From Mycobacterium sp. shizuoka-1 (lineage in GTDB: Bacteria; Actinomycetota; Actinomycetes; Mycobacteriales; Mycobacteriaceae), in contig NZ_BEWG01000067.1 in the NCBI RefSeq assembly GCF_002723835.1, forward strand, positions 69,104 to 133,103: a DNA stretch of 64,000 bases. Direction: 5' to 3'. The notes below the pieces were generated by a model that was given only the letters and a program-made list of their open reading frames with translations, did not search any database and was not told the DNA's origin. Shown in pieces: positions 57,610 to 64,000 of the stretch (positions within the stretch are counted from its first letter, which is position 1; every line of letters begins with the position of its first letter). The position numbers and the translations under genes were made by a program.

Positions 57610-59907
57610 TTGCAGCGTTCCACCGAGTCGACGACGGGTGCCGAACACCCGAGCAGGGCCTCGACGCTCCTGCGCCATGACCTACCAGCCTCGCTGGTGG
57701 TGTTCCTGGTGGCACTACCGCTGTCGTTGGGCATCGCGATCGCCTCCGACGCGCCGGTTCTGGCCGGCCTGATCGCCGCCATCGTCGGTGGCGTGGTCGC
57801 CGGATTCCTCGGCGGTTCCCCGTTGCAGGTGAGCGGCCCGGCCGCCGGCCTCACCGTCATCGTGGCGGGCCTGATCAACCAGTTCGGTTGGGCGGTGACC
57901 TGCGCGATCACCGTCTGCGCCGGCCTGGTGCAGGTACTGCTGGGCCTGAGCCGGGTGGGCCGCGCGGCGCTGGCGATCTCGCCGATGGTGGTGCACGCGA
58001 TGCTGGCCGGCATCGGTGTCACGATCGCCCTGCAGCAGGTGCACGTCCTGCTCGGCGGCACGTCGGAGAGCTCCGCGTGGCGCAACGTCGTCGAACTGCC
58101 CGCGCAGCTGTTCGCCGCCGACACCGCCGGGTTGTCGATCGGACTGCTGGTGATCGGCATTCTGCTGGCGTGGCGCTGGGCGCCTGCGGCGGTCCGCAAA
58201 GTGCCAGGCCCCCTGGTCGCCATCGTCGTCGCGACCTCGGTATCGGTGCTGTTCGCGCTCGACGTCCCGCGCATCCAGCTCGACGGTTCCCTGCTCGACG
58301 CGCTGCAGCCCCCTGGCTTGCCGGAGGGCAACTGGGGCGCGTTCGCCACCGGGGTGCTCACCGTCGCCCTGATCGCCAGTGTCGAAAGCCTGCTCACCGC
58401 GGTCGCGGTGGACCGCATGCAGGACGGCCCGCGCTCGAATCTGGACCGTGAGCTCGTCGGCCAGGGTGCCGCCAACATGGTGTCGGGTGCGGTCGGCGGC
58501 CTGCCGATCACCGGTGTGATCGTGCGCAGTTCGGCGAACGTGACCGCGGGAGCCAAGACCCGCGCCTCGTCCATCCTGCACGGCGTGTGGGTGCTGGTGT
58601 TCGCGCTGCCGTTCGCCGGGCTGGCCCAGCAGATCCCGACCGCGGCGCTGGCCGGGTTGCTCATCGTCATCGGAATCCAGCTGGTCAAACTGACCCACAT
58701 CAAGACGGCCCGCCGGACCGGCGACATCGCCGTCTACGTGACGACGATCACCGGCGTGGTGTTCCTCAACCTGCTCCAAGGTGTGCTGCTGGGGCTGGCG
58801 CTGGCGATCGTGCTGACCGTGTGGCGGGTGGCGCGGGCCCGGATTCACGCCGAACCGGCCGAGCACACCGACGAGAACGGCGCCACCACCGATGCCGATG
58901 ACAAGGAATGGCGGGTCGCGGTGGAGGGGTCCTGCACGTTCCTGTCCCTGCCCGCACTGCACAAAACCCTGGCGTCGGTGCCGCCCCGGACCCGCGTCAC
59001 ACTCGAGGTGTCGGTGGATTTCATCGACCACGCCGCACACCAGGTGATCGAGGACTGGCGGCGCCAGCATGAGGCGTCGGGCGGCAGCGTCCTGGTGCAG
59101 GAGGTGGGCGCCGTCGAATTGCGCAGCGCTCTCGCCGGCCCGCCGCAGCGCGCGTTCACCCTCGTCGACAAGCGACTCGGGGTCGTGCCCTGGAGTTCCT
59201 GGCAGGACCCGCTGACCAAGAACGGCCATGAACGGCGCGACACCCCGCCGCAGGCGGTTCTCGACGGCCTGGAGGTGTACCACCGCAGGACGGCACCCCA
59301 GATCCGGCCGCAGATGGCGAAACTCGCCGACGTGCAGCAGGCGGAGACGTTGTTCATCACCTGCACCGACGCGCGCATCGTGCCCAACGCGATCACCAGC
59401 AGCGGCCCCGGCGACCTGTTCACGGTCCGCAACGTCGGCAATCTCGTTCCGCCCGACCAGCTTGACTACTCAGTGGAGGCAGCCATCGCGTACGCGGTGG
59501 GCCGGCTGAAGGTGTCCTCGATCGTGGTGTGCGGCCATTCCGCCTGCGGCGCAATGCATGCCGCCCTGCGCGAGCAGGGCGTCGGCGCCGAGCGGGTGCC
59601 AGGGGAGGAACATCTGCGGTCGTGGCTGCGCTATGCCCAGCCCGCGGTCGACGTCTTCGACGAAGGCCGTCACCCCATCGCGACATCGGCTGCCCAGCGG
59701 GGGTTCAACACCGTGGACCAGCTGAGCATGGTCAGCGTCGCGGTCCAGGTCGACACCCTGGCGCACCACCCGTTGGTCCACGATCTGCACGAACGCGGCA
59801 GGCTGAAAGTCTTCGGCCTGTTCTACGACATCGCCAGCGCTCAGGTGTTGCACGTCGATCCGACGGCGTCGGCCTCGTTGCAGACCAACGGCATTGCGAT
59901 TCGATGA
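57610..59907 (+). CDS. SulP anion transporter fused to beta-carbonic anhydrase
   Basis: 765 aa fusion. Residues about 15-400 are the SulP membrane transporter (10-12 helices, SGPAAGLTVIVAGLI). A STAS-like domain follows (about 435-510, VDFIDHAAHQVIEDW). Residues about 560-765 are a beta-carbonic anhydrase with zinc ligands C585, H643 and C646 plus the D587-R589 dyad (CTDAR, GHSAC). It probably takes up bicarbonate (or sulfate) and interconverts it with CO2 at the membrane. TTG start at 57610, with AGGAG seven bases before. Rv3273 has the same design. Confidence 0.92.
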   Translation: MQRSTESTTGAEHPSRASTLLRHDLPASLVVFLVALPLSLGIAIASDAPVLAGLIAAIVGGVVAGFLGGSPLQVSGPAAGLTVIVAGLINQFGWAVTCAITVCAGLVQVLLGLSRVGRAALAISPMVVHAMLAGIGVTIALQQVHVLLGGTSESSAWRNVVELPAQLFAADTAGLSIGLLVIGILLAWRWAPAAVRKVPGPLVAIVVATSVSVLFALDVPRIQLDGSLLDALQPPGLPEGNWGAFATGVLTVALIASVESLLTAVAVDRMQDGPRSNLDRELVGQGAANMVSGAVGGLPITGVIVRSSANVTAGAKTRASSILHGVWVLVFALPFAGLAQQIPTAALAGLLIVIGIQLVKLTHIKTARRTGDIAVYVTTITGVVFLNLLQGVLLGLALAIVLTVWRVARARIHAEPAEHTDENGATTDADDKEWRVAVEGSCTFLSLPALHKTLASVPPRTRVTLEVSVDFIDHAAHQVIEDWRRQHEASGGSVLVQEVGAVELRSALAGPPQRAFTLVDKRLGVVPWSSWQDPLTKNGHERRDTPPQAVLDGLEVYHRRTAPQIRPQMAKLADVQQAETLFITCTDARIVPNAITSSGPGDLFTVRNVGNLVPPDQLDYSVEAAIAYAVGRLKVSSIVVCGHSACGAMHAALREQGVGAERVPGEEHLRSWLRYAQPAVDVFDEGRHPIATSAAQRGFNTVDQLSMVSVAVQVDTLAHHPLVHDLHERGRLKVFGLFYDIASAQVLHVDPTASASLQTNGIAIR

Positions 59908-60056
59908 CCGAAACAGTCTGGCCAAGAACATATTTGACTGACATATGAATATCGTGACCCGCAGCGCCCCGTCGCATATCGTGGAGTCATCGGGCAGACG
60001 TCACGAAACCTGCACTCCCCCAATGGTTTCTCTCCCGAAATAGGAAAGGAATATCA

Positions 60057-60290
60057 ATGACCGTCAAGTTTCGCTACCTAGCCCCTGTCATCGCGGCCGG
60101 TGCCGCGGCGCTCGCCTTCGCCGTTGCGCCCACCGCCGCTGCCGCCCCCAACCCGGCCGACTGCCAGAACAAGGGCGCGGCGACCATGTGCCAGCGGCAG
60201 GGCCACTCCTACATCCACGCCACGCCGCCGATCACCTCGCCCCAGCAGGCATGGGGATTCAACGGAGTCCCGCTCTGGGCGATCGGTTAA
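60057..60290 (+). CDS. Small secreted protein
   Basis: 77 aa with a clear signal peptide (LAPVIAAGAAALAFAVAPTAAAAP, cleavage about residue 30). The mature part is about 47 residues with two cysteines (DCQNKGAATMCQ, likely one disulfide), and ends ITSPQQAWGFNGVPLWAIG. GGAAAGGAAT-like purine-rich sequence (AGGAAAGGAA) precedes ATG 60057. This type of small exported protein is common in mycobacteria; function unknown. Confidence 0.75.
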   Translation: MTVKFRYLAPVIAAGAAALAFAVAPTAAAAPNPADCQNKGAATMCQRQGHSYIHATPPITSPQQAWGFNGVPLWAIG

Positions 60291-60306
60291 CGGCCGGCCT
60301 ACCGAG

Positions 60307-60352
60307 CAAGGCCGCGGGAAGTGCCTGCCACGCAGGCTCCCCCGCGGCCTTG
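60307..60352. terminator. Strong bidirectional hairpin terminator
   Basis: CAAGGCCGCGGG (60307-60318) pairs perfectly with CCCGCGGCCTTG (60341-60352), a 12 bp stem. The loop contains a second stem, GCCTG-CCACG-CAGGC. It lies in the gap between the convergent secreted-protein and hemW genes. No U-tract. Confidence 0.75.
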
Positions 60353-60370
60353 CTGCATGTCGGGCCTCAC

Positions 60371-61546
60371 TCAGTCGTCGAGCAGGTCGCGGACGACGGC
60401 ATCGGCCAGCAACCGGCCACGCCCGGTCAGCACCAACCGATCGCCCGAGCGGCTCAGCAGTCCCCGGGCCACCGCCGCCTCGGCACGCCACAGTTCGGAA
60501 TCGGTGAGGGCCGCAGCCGGCAGCCCGCTGCGCAACCGGATCTGCAGCAGAACGTTCTCGACGTGGCGGGCGCGCGCGTCAAGGCGTTCGAAGTCGGCGA
60601 CCGGCACCTGCCCGTCGGCCAGGAGCTCGGCATAGGCGCTGGGGTGCTTGACATTCCACCACCGGGTATCTCCGACGAAACCGTGGGCTCCCGGGCCCGC
60701 ACCCCACCACTGTCCACCATTCCAATAGCCGACGTTGTGCCGGCACTCGGCGCCCGGCCGACTCCAGTTGGACACCTCGTACCACGTCAGCCCGGCTGCC
60801 GAGAGCCGCTCGTCGAGCAGTTCGTAGCGATGGGCCAGCACGTCGTCGTCGGGCGGGGCGACCTCACCGCGACGCACCCGGCGGGCCAGCGCAGTGCCGT
60901 CCTCGACCACCAGTGCGTAGGCCGAGACGTGGTCGACCCCGGCGGCCAACGCGGCGTCGACCGACCGCAGCAGATCGTCGTCGGATTCGCCCGGGGTGCC
61001 GTAGATGAGGTCGAGGTTGAGCCGCTCGAACCCGGCCGCCGACGCCTCGGCGGCGGCCTGCAGGGCCCGGCCCGGCGTATGGGTCCGGTCCAGCACGGCC
61101 AGCACCCCCGGGGCGATCGACTGCATGCCCAACGACACCCGGGTATAGCCGGCGGCCCGGATCCGGGCGAAGAACTCCCCCGAGGTCGACTCGGGATTGG
61201 CCTCGGTGGTCACCTCCGCATCAGCGGCCAGCGCGAAGCTGTCCCGGACGGCGTCGAGCACCTCGGTCAGTCCGGACGCGCCGAGCAGCGACGGTGTCCC
61301 GCCCCCGACGAAGACCGTGTCGACCGCGGGCGCGCCCAGCAGGTCGGCGGCAAGGTGCAGTTCGGTCCGCAGCGCGGTCAGCCAGCCCTGCGGTGACGCA
61401 CCCCCGAGCTCGGCCGCGGTGTAGGTGTTGAAGTCGCAGTATCCGCAGCGGGTGGCACAGAACGGCACGTGGACGTACAGGCCGAACGCCGTGCCGGGAG
61501 CCAGGCTCAGGTGCGGCAGGGCGGCCGAGGCGGGACGGACCGACAT
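60371..61546 (-). CDS. hemW: Radical SAM haem chaperone HemW
   Basis: 391 aa radical-SAM protein with the cluster motif CATRCGYC (C30, C34, C37), the HemN-like core (DTVFVGGGTPSLL, DLIYGTPGES) and the HemN_C region. It has the HemW signature rather than true coproporphyrinogen dehydrogenase, so it is more likely a haem chaperone than the oxygen-independent HemN. ATG 61546 is taken; the longer frame has no conserved residues. Equivalent to Rv2388c. Confidence 0.9.
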   Translation of the reverse strand: MSVRPASAALPHLSLAPGTAFGLYVHVPFCATRCGYCDFNTYTAAELGGASPQGWLTALRTELHLAADLLGAPAVDTVFVGGGTPSLLGASGLTEVLDAVRDSFALAADAEVTTEANPESTSGEFFARIRAAGYTRVSLGMQSIAPGVLAVLDRTHTPGRALQAAAEASAAGFERLNLDLIYGTPGESDDDLLRSVDAALAAGVDHVSAYALVVEDGTALARRVRRGEVAPPDDDVLAHRYELLDERLSAAGLTWYEVSNWSRPGAECRHNVGYWNGGQWWGAGPGAHGFVGDTRWWNVKHPSAYAELLADGQVPVADFERLDARARHVENVLLQIRLRSGLPAAALTDSELWRAEAAVARGLLSRSGDRLVLTGRGRLLADAVVRDLLDD

Positions 61547-61626
61547 CCGTTCAGTGTCCCAGAACCGGGTTTTGCTCACGGCGAGCCAAAATCTGGCCCG
61601 GTTAGAGCTATCGCCGGTGTTCGTGG

Positions 61627-61632
61627 CAGAAT
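61627..61632 (+). promoter_or_regulatory. Leaderless -10 box of the cysteine leader
   Basis: CAGAAT, seven bases before ATG 61640 with no ribosome site between. It places the transcription start on the ATG of the polycysteine ORF. Confidence 0.55.
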
Positions 61633-61639
61633 GGCCCGC

Positions 61640-61732
61640 ATGACCGCCCCCCAGACTCTGCGCCGTGTGGCGCTGGTGGCTCGGCGGCATGTCGATTTCA
61701 AGCGCGTCTGTACGTGTTGTTGTCTGGCTTGA
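61640..61732 (+). CDS. Polycysteine leader ORF (cysteine attenuator)
   Basis: 30 aa, MTAPQTLRRVALVARRH then VDFKRVCTCCCLA. Four of the last seven codons before the stop are TGT (cysteine): positions 24 and 26-28. An in-frame ATG at 61631 gives a three-residue longer version. Short ORFs of this kind are known in mycobacteria to act as cysteine-sensing attenuators of sulfur genes. When cysteine is scarce, the ribosome stalls on the TGT run. The ORF is 120 bp upstream of nirA, which has its ribosome site in a hairpin. Confidence 0.85.
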   Translation: MTAPQTLRRVALVARRHVDFKRVCTCCCLA

Positions 61733-61826
61733 CGCCGTAGACCCGCCCCCCACCTGTACTTCAGCTGGCCGCCGGATCTGCGCAGCCGGTCCAGCTCACC
61801 GGTGGATTCGCGCGATTCGAACGTCA

Positions 61827-61845
61827 GCTCCTTGACACGAGGAGC
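61827..61845 (+). promoter_or_regulatory. Hairpin masking the nirA ribosome binding site
   Basis: GCTCCT-TGACACG-AGGAGC: a perfect 6 bp stem whose right arm is the nirA Shine-Dalgarno (AGGAG, 61840-61844, eight bases before ATG 61853). This fits the model in which nirA translation is off when cysteine is plentiful and opened by stalling or altered folding upstream. Confidence 0.65.
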
Positions 61846-61852
61846 ACATTTC

Positions 61853-63523
61853 ATGAGTCAGCCGGCCAAGGCCGCTCCCAAGACGCGCAGCGAGGGTCAA
61901 TGGGCCCTGGGCGAGCGCGAGCCGCTCAACCCCAATGAGCAGTTCAAGAAGGAAGACGACGCGCTCAACGTGCGCGCCCGCATCGAAACCATCTACGCCA
62001 AGCAGGGCTTCGAGAGCATCGACAAGACCGATCTTCGCGGCCGGATGCGCTGGTGGGGCCTCTACACCCAGCGCAAACCGGGTTATGACGGCACGTGGAC
62101 CGGTGACGAGAACACCGACATGCTCGAAGACGAGTTCTTCATGCTGCGGGTGCGCAGCGACGGCGGCGCCCTGACCACCGCGGCACTGCGCACGCTGGGC
62201 GGGATCTCCACGGAGTTTGCCCGCGACACCGCCGACATCAGCGACCGGGAGAACGTGCAGTACCACTGGATTCGGGTCGAGGACATGCCGGAGATCTGGC
62301 GCCGGCTCGACGAGGTGGGTTTGCAGACCACCGAGGCGTGCGGTGACTGCCCGCGTGTCGTCCTGGGCTCCCCCCTGGCCGGTGAGTCGCTCGACGAGGT
62401 CATCGACGCCACGCCGGCGATCGAGGAGATCGTCCGCCGCTACATCGGCAAGCCGGAGTACTCGAACCTGCCGCGCAAGTTCAAGACCGCGATCAGCGGC
62501 CTGCAAGACGTGGTGCACGAGGTCAACGACGTGGCGTTCATCGGGGTCAACCATCCCGAGCACGGCCCCGGCTTCGACCTGTGGGTCGGCGGCGGACTGT
62601 CGACCAACCCGATGCTGGGCCAGCGGGTCGGCGCCTGGGTGCCGCTCGACGAGGTCCCGGACGTGTGGGAGGGCGTGGTCAGCGTGTTCCGCGACTACGG
62701 CTACCGGCGACTGCGCGCCAAGGCCCGGCTGAAGTTCCTGATCAAAGACTGGGGCGTCGAAAAATTCAGGGAAGTTCTCGAGACCGAGTACCTCAAGCGG
62801 CCCTTGCTCGACGGCCCGGCGCCCGAACCGGTCGTTCGCCCGATCGACCACGTCGGTGTGCAGCGGCTCAAGAACGGGCTCAACGCGGTCGGGGTGGCAC
62901 CGATCGCGGGACGCGTGTCGGGCACGATCTTGACGAAGGTCGCCGATCTGGCTGAAGCCGCGGGCTCCAATCGGGTTCGGTTCACGCCATATCAGAAGCT
63001 GATCGTCCTGGACGTGGCCGATGACAAACTTGACGAGCTTCGCAGTGGGCTCGACGCCCTGGGCCTGCCGTCAACGCCGTCGCACTGGCGCCGAAACCTG
63101 ATGGCGTGCACCGGAATCGAGTTCTGCAAACTCAGCTTCGCCGAGACCCGGGTGCGCGCTCAGAGCCTGGTGCCCGATCTGGAGAAGCGGCTCGAGGACA
63201 TCAACTCCGAACTCGACGTCCCGGTGACGGTCAACATCAACGGCTGCCCCAACTCGTGCGCGCGCATCCAGATCGCCGATATCGGCTTCAAGGGCCAGAT
63301 GATCGACGACGGTAACGGCCCCGAGGAAGGGTTCCAGGTGCACTTGGGCGGCAGCCTGGGCCTCGACAGCGGTTTCGGCCGCAAACTGCGCCAGCACAAG
63401 GTGCTCTCCACCGAGCTCGGTGACTACATCGAGCGGGTGGTCCGCAACTTCGTGAAACAAAGAAACGACGGAGAGCGTTTCGCCCAGTGGGTCGTCCGGG
63501 CTGAAGAGGATGAATTGCGATGA
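61853..63523 (+). CDS. nirA: Ferredoxin-dependent sulfite reductase NirA/SirA
   Basis: 556 aa sirohaem enzyme reducing sulfite to sulfide with six electrons. The 4Fe-4S/sirohaem cysteines are C419, C425, C465 and C469 (CTGIEFC, NGCPNSC). Y71 (WWGLYTQ) and C163 (TTEACGDC) match the Tyr-Cys pair that is covalently linked in the M. tuberculosis enzyme. ATG 61853 has a Shine-Dalgarno held in a hairpin. Equivalent to Rv2391. It ends in an ATGA overlap with a tiny ORF leading to cysH. Confidence 0.95.
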   Translation: MSQPAKAAPKTRSEGQWALGEREPLNPNEQFKKEDDALNVRARIETIYAKQGFESIDKTDLRGRMRWWGLYTQRKPGYDGTWTGDENTDMLEDEFFMLRVRSDGGALTTAALRTLGGISTEFARDTADISDRENVQYHWIRVEDMPEIWRRLDEVGLQTTEACGDCPRVVLGSPLAGESLDEVIDATPAIEEIVRRYIGKPEYSNLPRKFKTAISGLQDVVHEVNDVAFIGVNHPEHGPGFDLWVGGGLSTNPMLGQRVGAWVPLDEVPDVWEGVVSVFRDYGYRRLRAKARLKFLIKDWGVEKFREVLETEYLKRPLLDGPAPEPVVRPIDHVGVQRLKNGLNAVGVAPIAGRVSGTILTKVADLAEAAGSNRVRFTPYQKLIVLDVADDKLDELRSGLDALGLPSTPSHWRRNLMACTGIEFCKLSFAETRVRAQSLVPDLEKRLEDINSELDVPVTVNINGCPNSCARIQIADIGFKGQMIDDGNGPEEGFQVHLGGSLGLDSGFGRKLRQHKVLSTELGDYIERVVRNFVKQRNDGERFAQWVVRAEEDELR

Positions 63524-63555
63524 GCGCTCGCGCGAAGAGCGGAGAGACAAGATGA
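63520..63555 (+). CDS. 11-codon ORF coupling nirA to cysH
   Basis: ATG AGC GCT CGC GCG AAG AGC GGA GAG ACA AGA TGA (MSARAKSGETR). The start overlaps the nirA stop as ATGA (63520-63523) and the stop overlaps the cysH ATG as ATGA (63552-63555). It also contains the GGAGAG that serves cysH. It probably passes ribosomes on for balanced translation; the peptide itself need not be used. Confidence 0.5.
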   Translation: MSARAKSGETR

Positions 63556-64000
63556 GCATTGGGGTGGATCGAGTGACCGAGGCCGAGCTGCGGGAGCTGG
63601 CGGCGCGCGGCGCAGCCGAACTGGACGGTGCCGGCGCGGCCGAGCTGCTGGCCTGGACGGACAAGCACTTCGCCGGCGACTACGTGGTGGCCTCCAACAT
63701 GCAGGACGCGGTGTTGATCGACCTGGCATCGAAGGTGCGCCCAGGCGTCGACGTCCTGTTCCTGGATACCGGCTATCACTTCGCCGAGACGATCGGCACC
63801 CGTGACGCGGTCGAGGCGGTCTACGACATCCACGTCGTCAACGTCACGCCCGAACACACCGTGGCCGAACAGGATCAGCTGCTGGGCAAGGATCTGTTCG
63901 CCAGCGATGCGACCGAATGCTGCCGGCTGCGCAAGGTGGTCCCGTTGCGCAAGGCGCTGCAGGGATATTCGGCCTGGGTCACCGGTATCCGCCGAGTCGA
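63552..64000 (+). CDS. cysH: APS reductase CysH, N-terminal part (cut by window edge)
   Basis: 149 codons visible. PAPS/APS reductase fold with YVVASNMQDAVLIDLA at the substrate site and the double cysteine C123-C124 (ATECCRLRK) that ligates the 4Fe-4S cluster, so it is the APS (not PAPS) form. It reduces adenylyl sulfate to sulfite for nirA in the same operon. The second cysteine pair lies beyond the edge. ATG 63552 follows GGAGAG. Equivalent to Rv2392. Confidence 0.93.
   Translation, partial: MSIGVDRVTEAELRELAARGAAELDGAGAAELLAWTDKHFAGDYVVASNMQDAVLIDLASKVRPGVDVLFLDTGYHFAETIGTRDAVEAVYDIHVVNVTPEHTVAEQDQLLGKDLFASDATECCRLRKVVPLRKALQGYSAWVTGIRRV

Noticed and set aside
57715..59283. 522-codon minus-strand frame under the SulP-carbonic anhydrase gene
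   Set aside because: Antisense shadow; composition is H, Q, R, D rich with no domain, and the other strand encodes a full known fusion.
54990..61546. Mycobactin (mbt) genes expected here from M. tuberculosis order
   Set aside because: No NRPS, PKS or salicylate synthase sequence is present in this interval.

Overview
The window comes from a high-GC actinobacterium of the family Mycobacteriaceae, most likely a Mycolicibacterium-type relative of M. tuberculosis. The main reason is gene order. From memory, the conserved genes follow the M. tuberculosis order Rv2314c-Rv2315c-uspABC (Rv2316-2318), Rv2325c-2326c-2327, dnaG-dgt-Rv2345, glyS-smtB-zur (Rv2357c-2359), uppS-recO-amiA2-era-Rv2365c-2366c-ybeY-phoH (Rv2361c-2368c), rsmE-dnaJ2-hrcA-Rv2375, then hemW and nirA-cysH (Rv2388c-2392). 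Mycobacterial habits are visible throughout: GTG and TTG starts, ATGA/GTGA stop-start overlaps, and several genes with a -10-like hexamer 6-7 nt before the start codon and no Shine-Dalgarno. No prophage, CRISPR array or intact insertion sequence was seen.

Region by region. 1-8255: a cut GAF protein, a threonine-aldolase-type PLP enzyme, an AhpD-like protein with the TldD/TldE pair, and the UspABC amino-sugar importer, which lacks its own ATPase. 8256-13998: a ~160 bp inverted-repeat element, an ECF-type transporter with the S and both A domains fused, a MarR-MFS efflux operon with a palindromic operator, and a bestrophin-like channel. 14186-21224: an acyl-CoA oxidase-like dehydrogenase, a MASE1-PAS-GGDEF-EAL cyclic-di-GMP enzyme, and a membrane operon with an orphan cytochrome oxidase subunit III. 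21230-28770: an accessory cluster that looks like a hypoxia/dormancy island (adenylate-forming ligase, P-type ATPase, F420-type oxidoreductase, alpha/beta hydrolase, beta-CASP nuclease) with a DosR-like palindrome. 28794-36361: tRNA-Asn, small membrane and secreted proteins, dnaG-dgt, a TPM-domain protein and glyS.

36522-48457 holds the zinc-sensing smtB-zur operon, a second copy of the inverted-repeat element, a lactate-utilisation (lutABC) operon inserted between zur and uppS, and the uppS-recO / era-ybeY-phoH housekeeping block. 48540-51497 is a P450/SnoaL pair divergent from a GAF-LuxR regulator. 51501-54488 is rsmE-dnaJ2-hrcA with a CIRCE element. 54629-59907 has an Rv2375-like gene behind a tiny leaderless ORF, a TrcRS-like two-component system and a SulP-carbonic anhydrase fusion, in the place where M. 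tuberculosis has its mycobactin genes. 60057-64000 ends with a small secreted protein, hemW, and assimilatory sulfate reduction (nirA-cysH) preceded by a polycysteine leader ORF and a hairpin over the nirA ribosome binding site.

The most interesting signals are: the two inverted copies of a palindromic ~160 bp element, each lying exactly between two convergent stop codons that share CTAG; the polycysteine attenuator; the two tiny ORFs that join neighbouring genes by ATGA overlaps (54629-54676 and 63520-63555); and the DosR-like accessory cluster.
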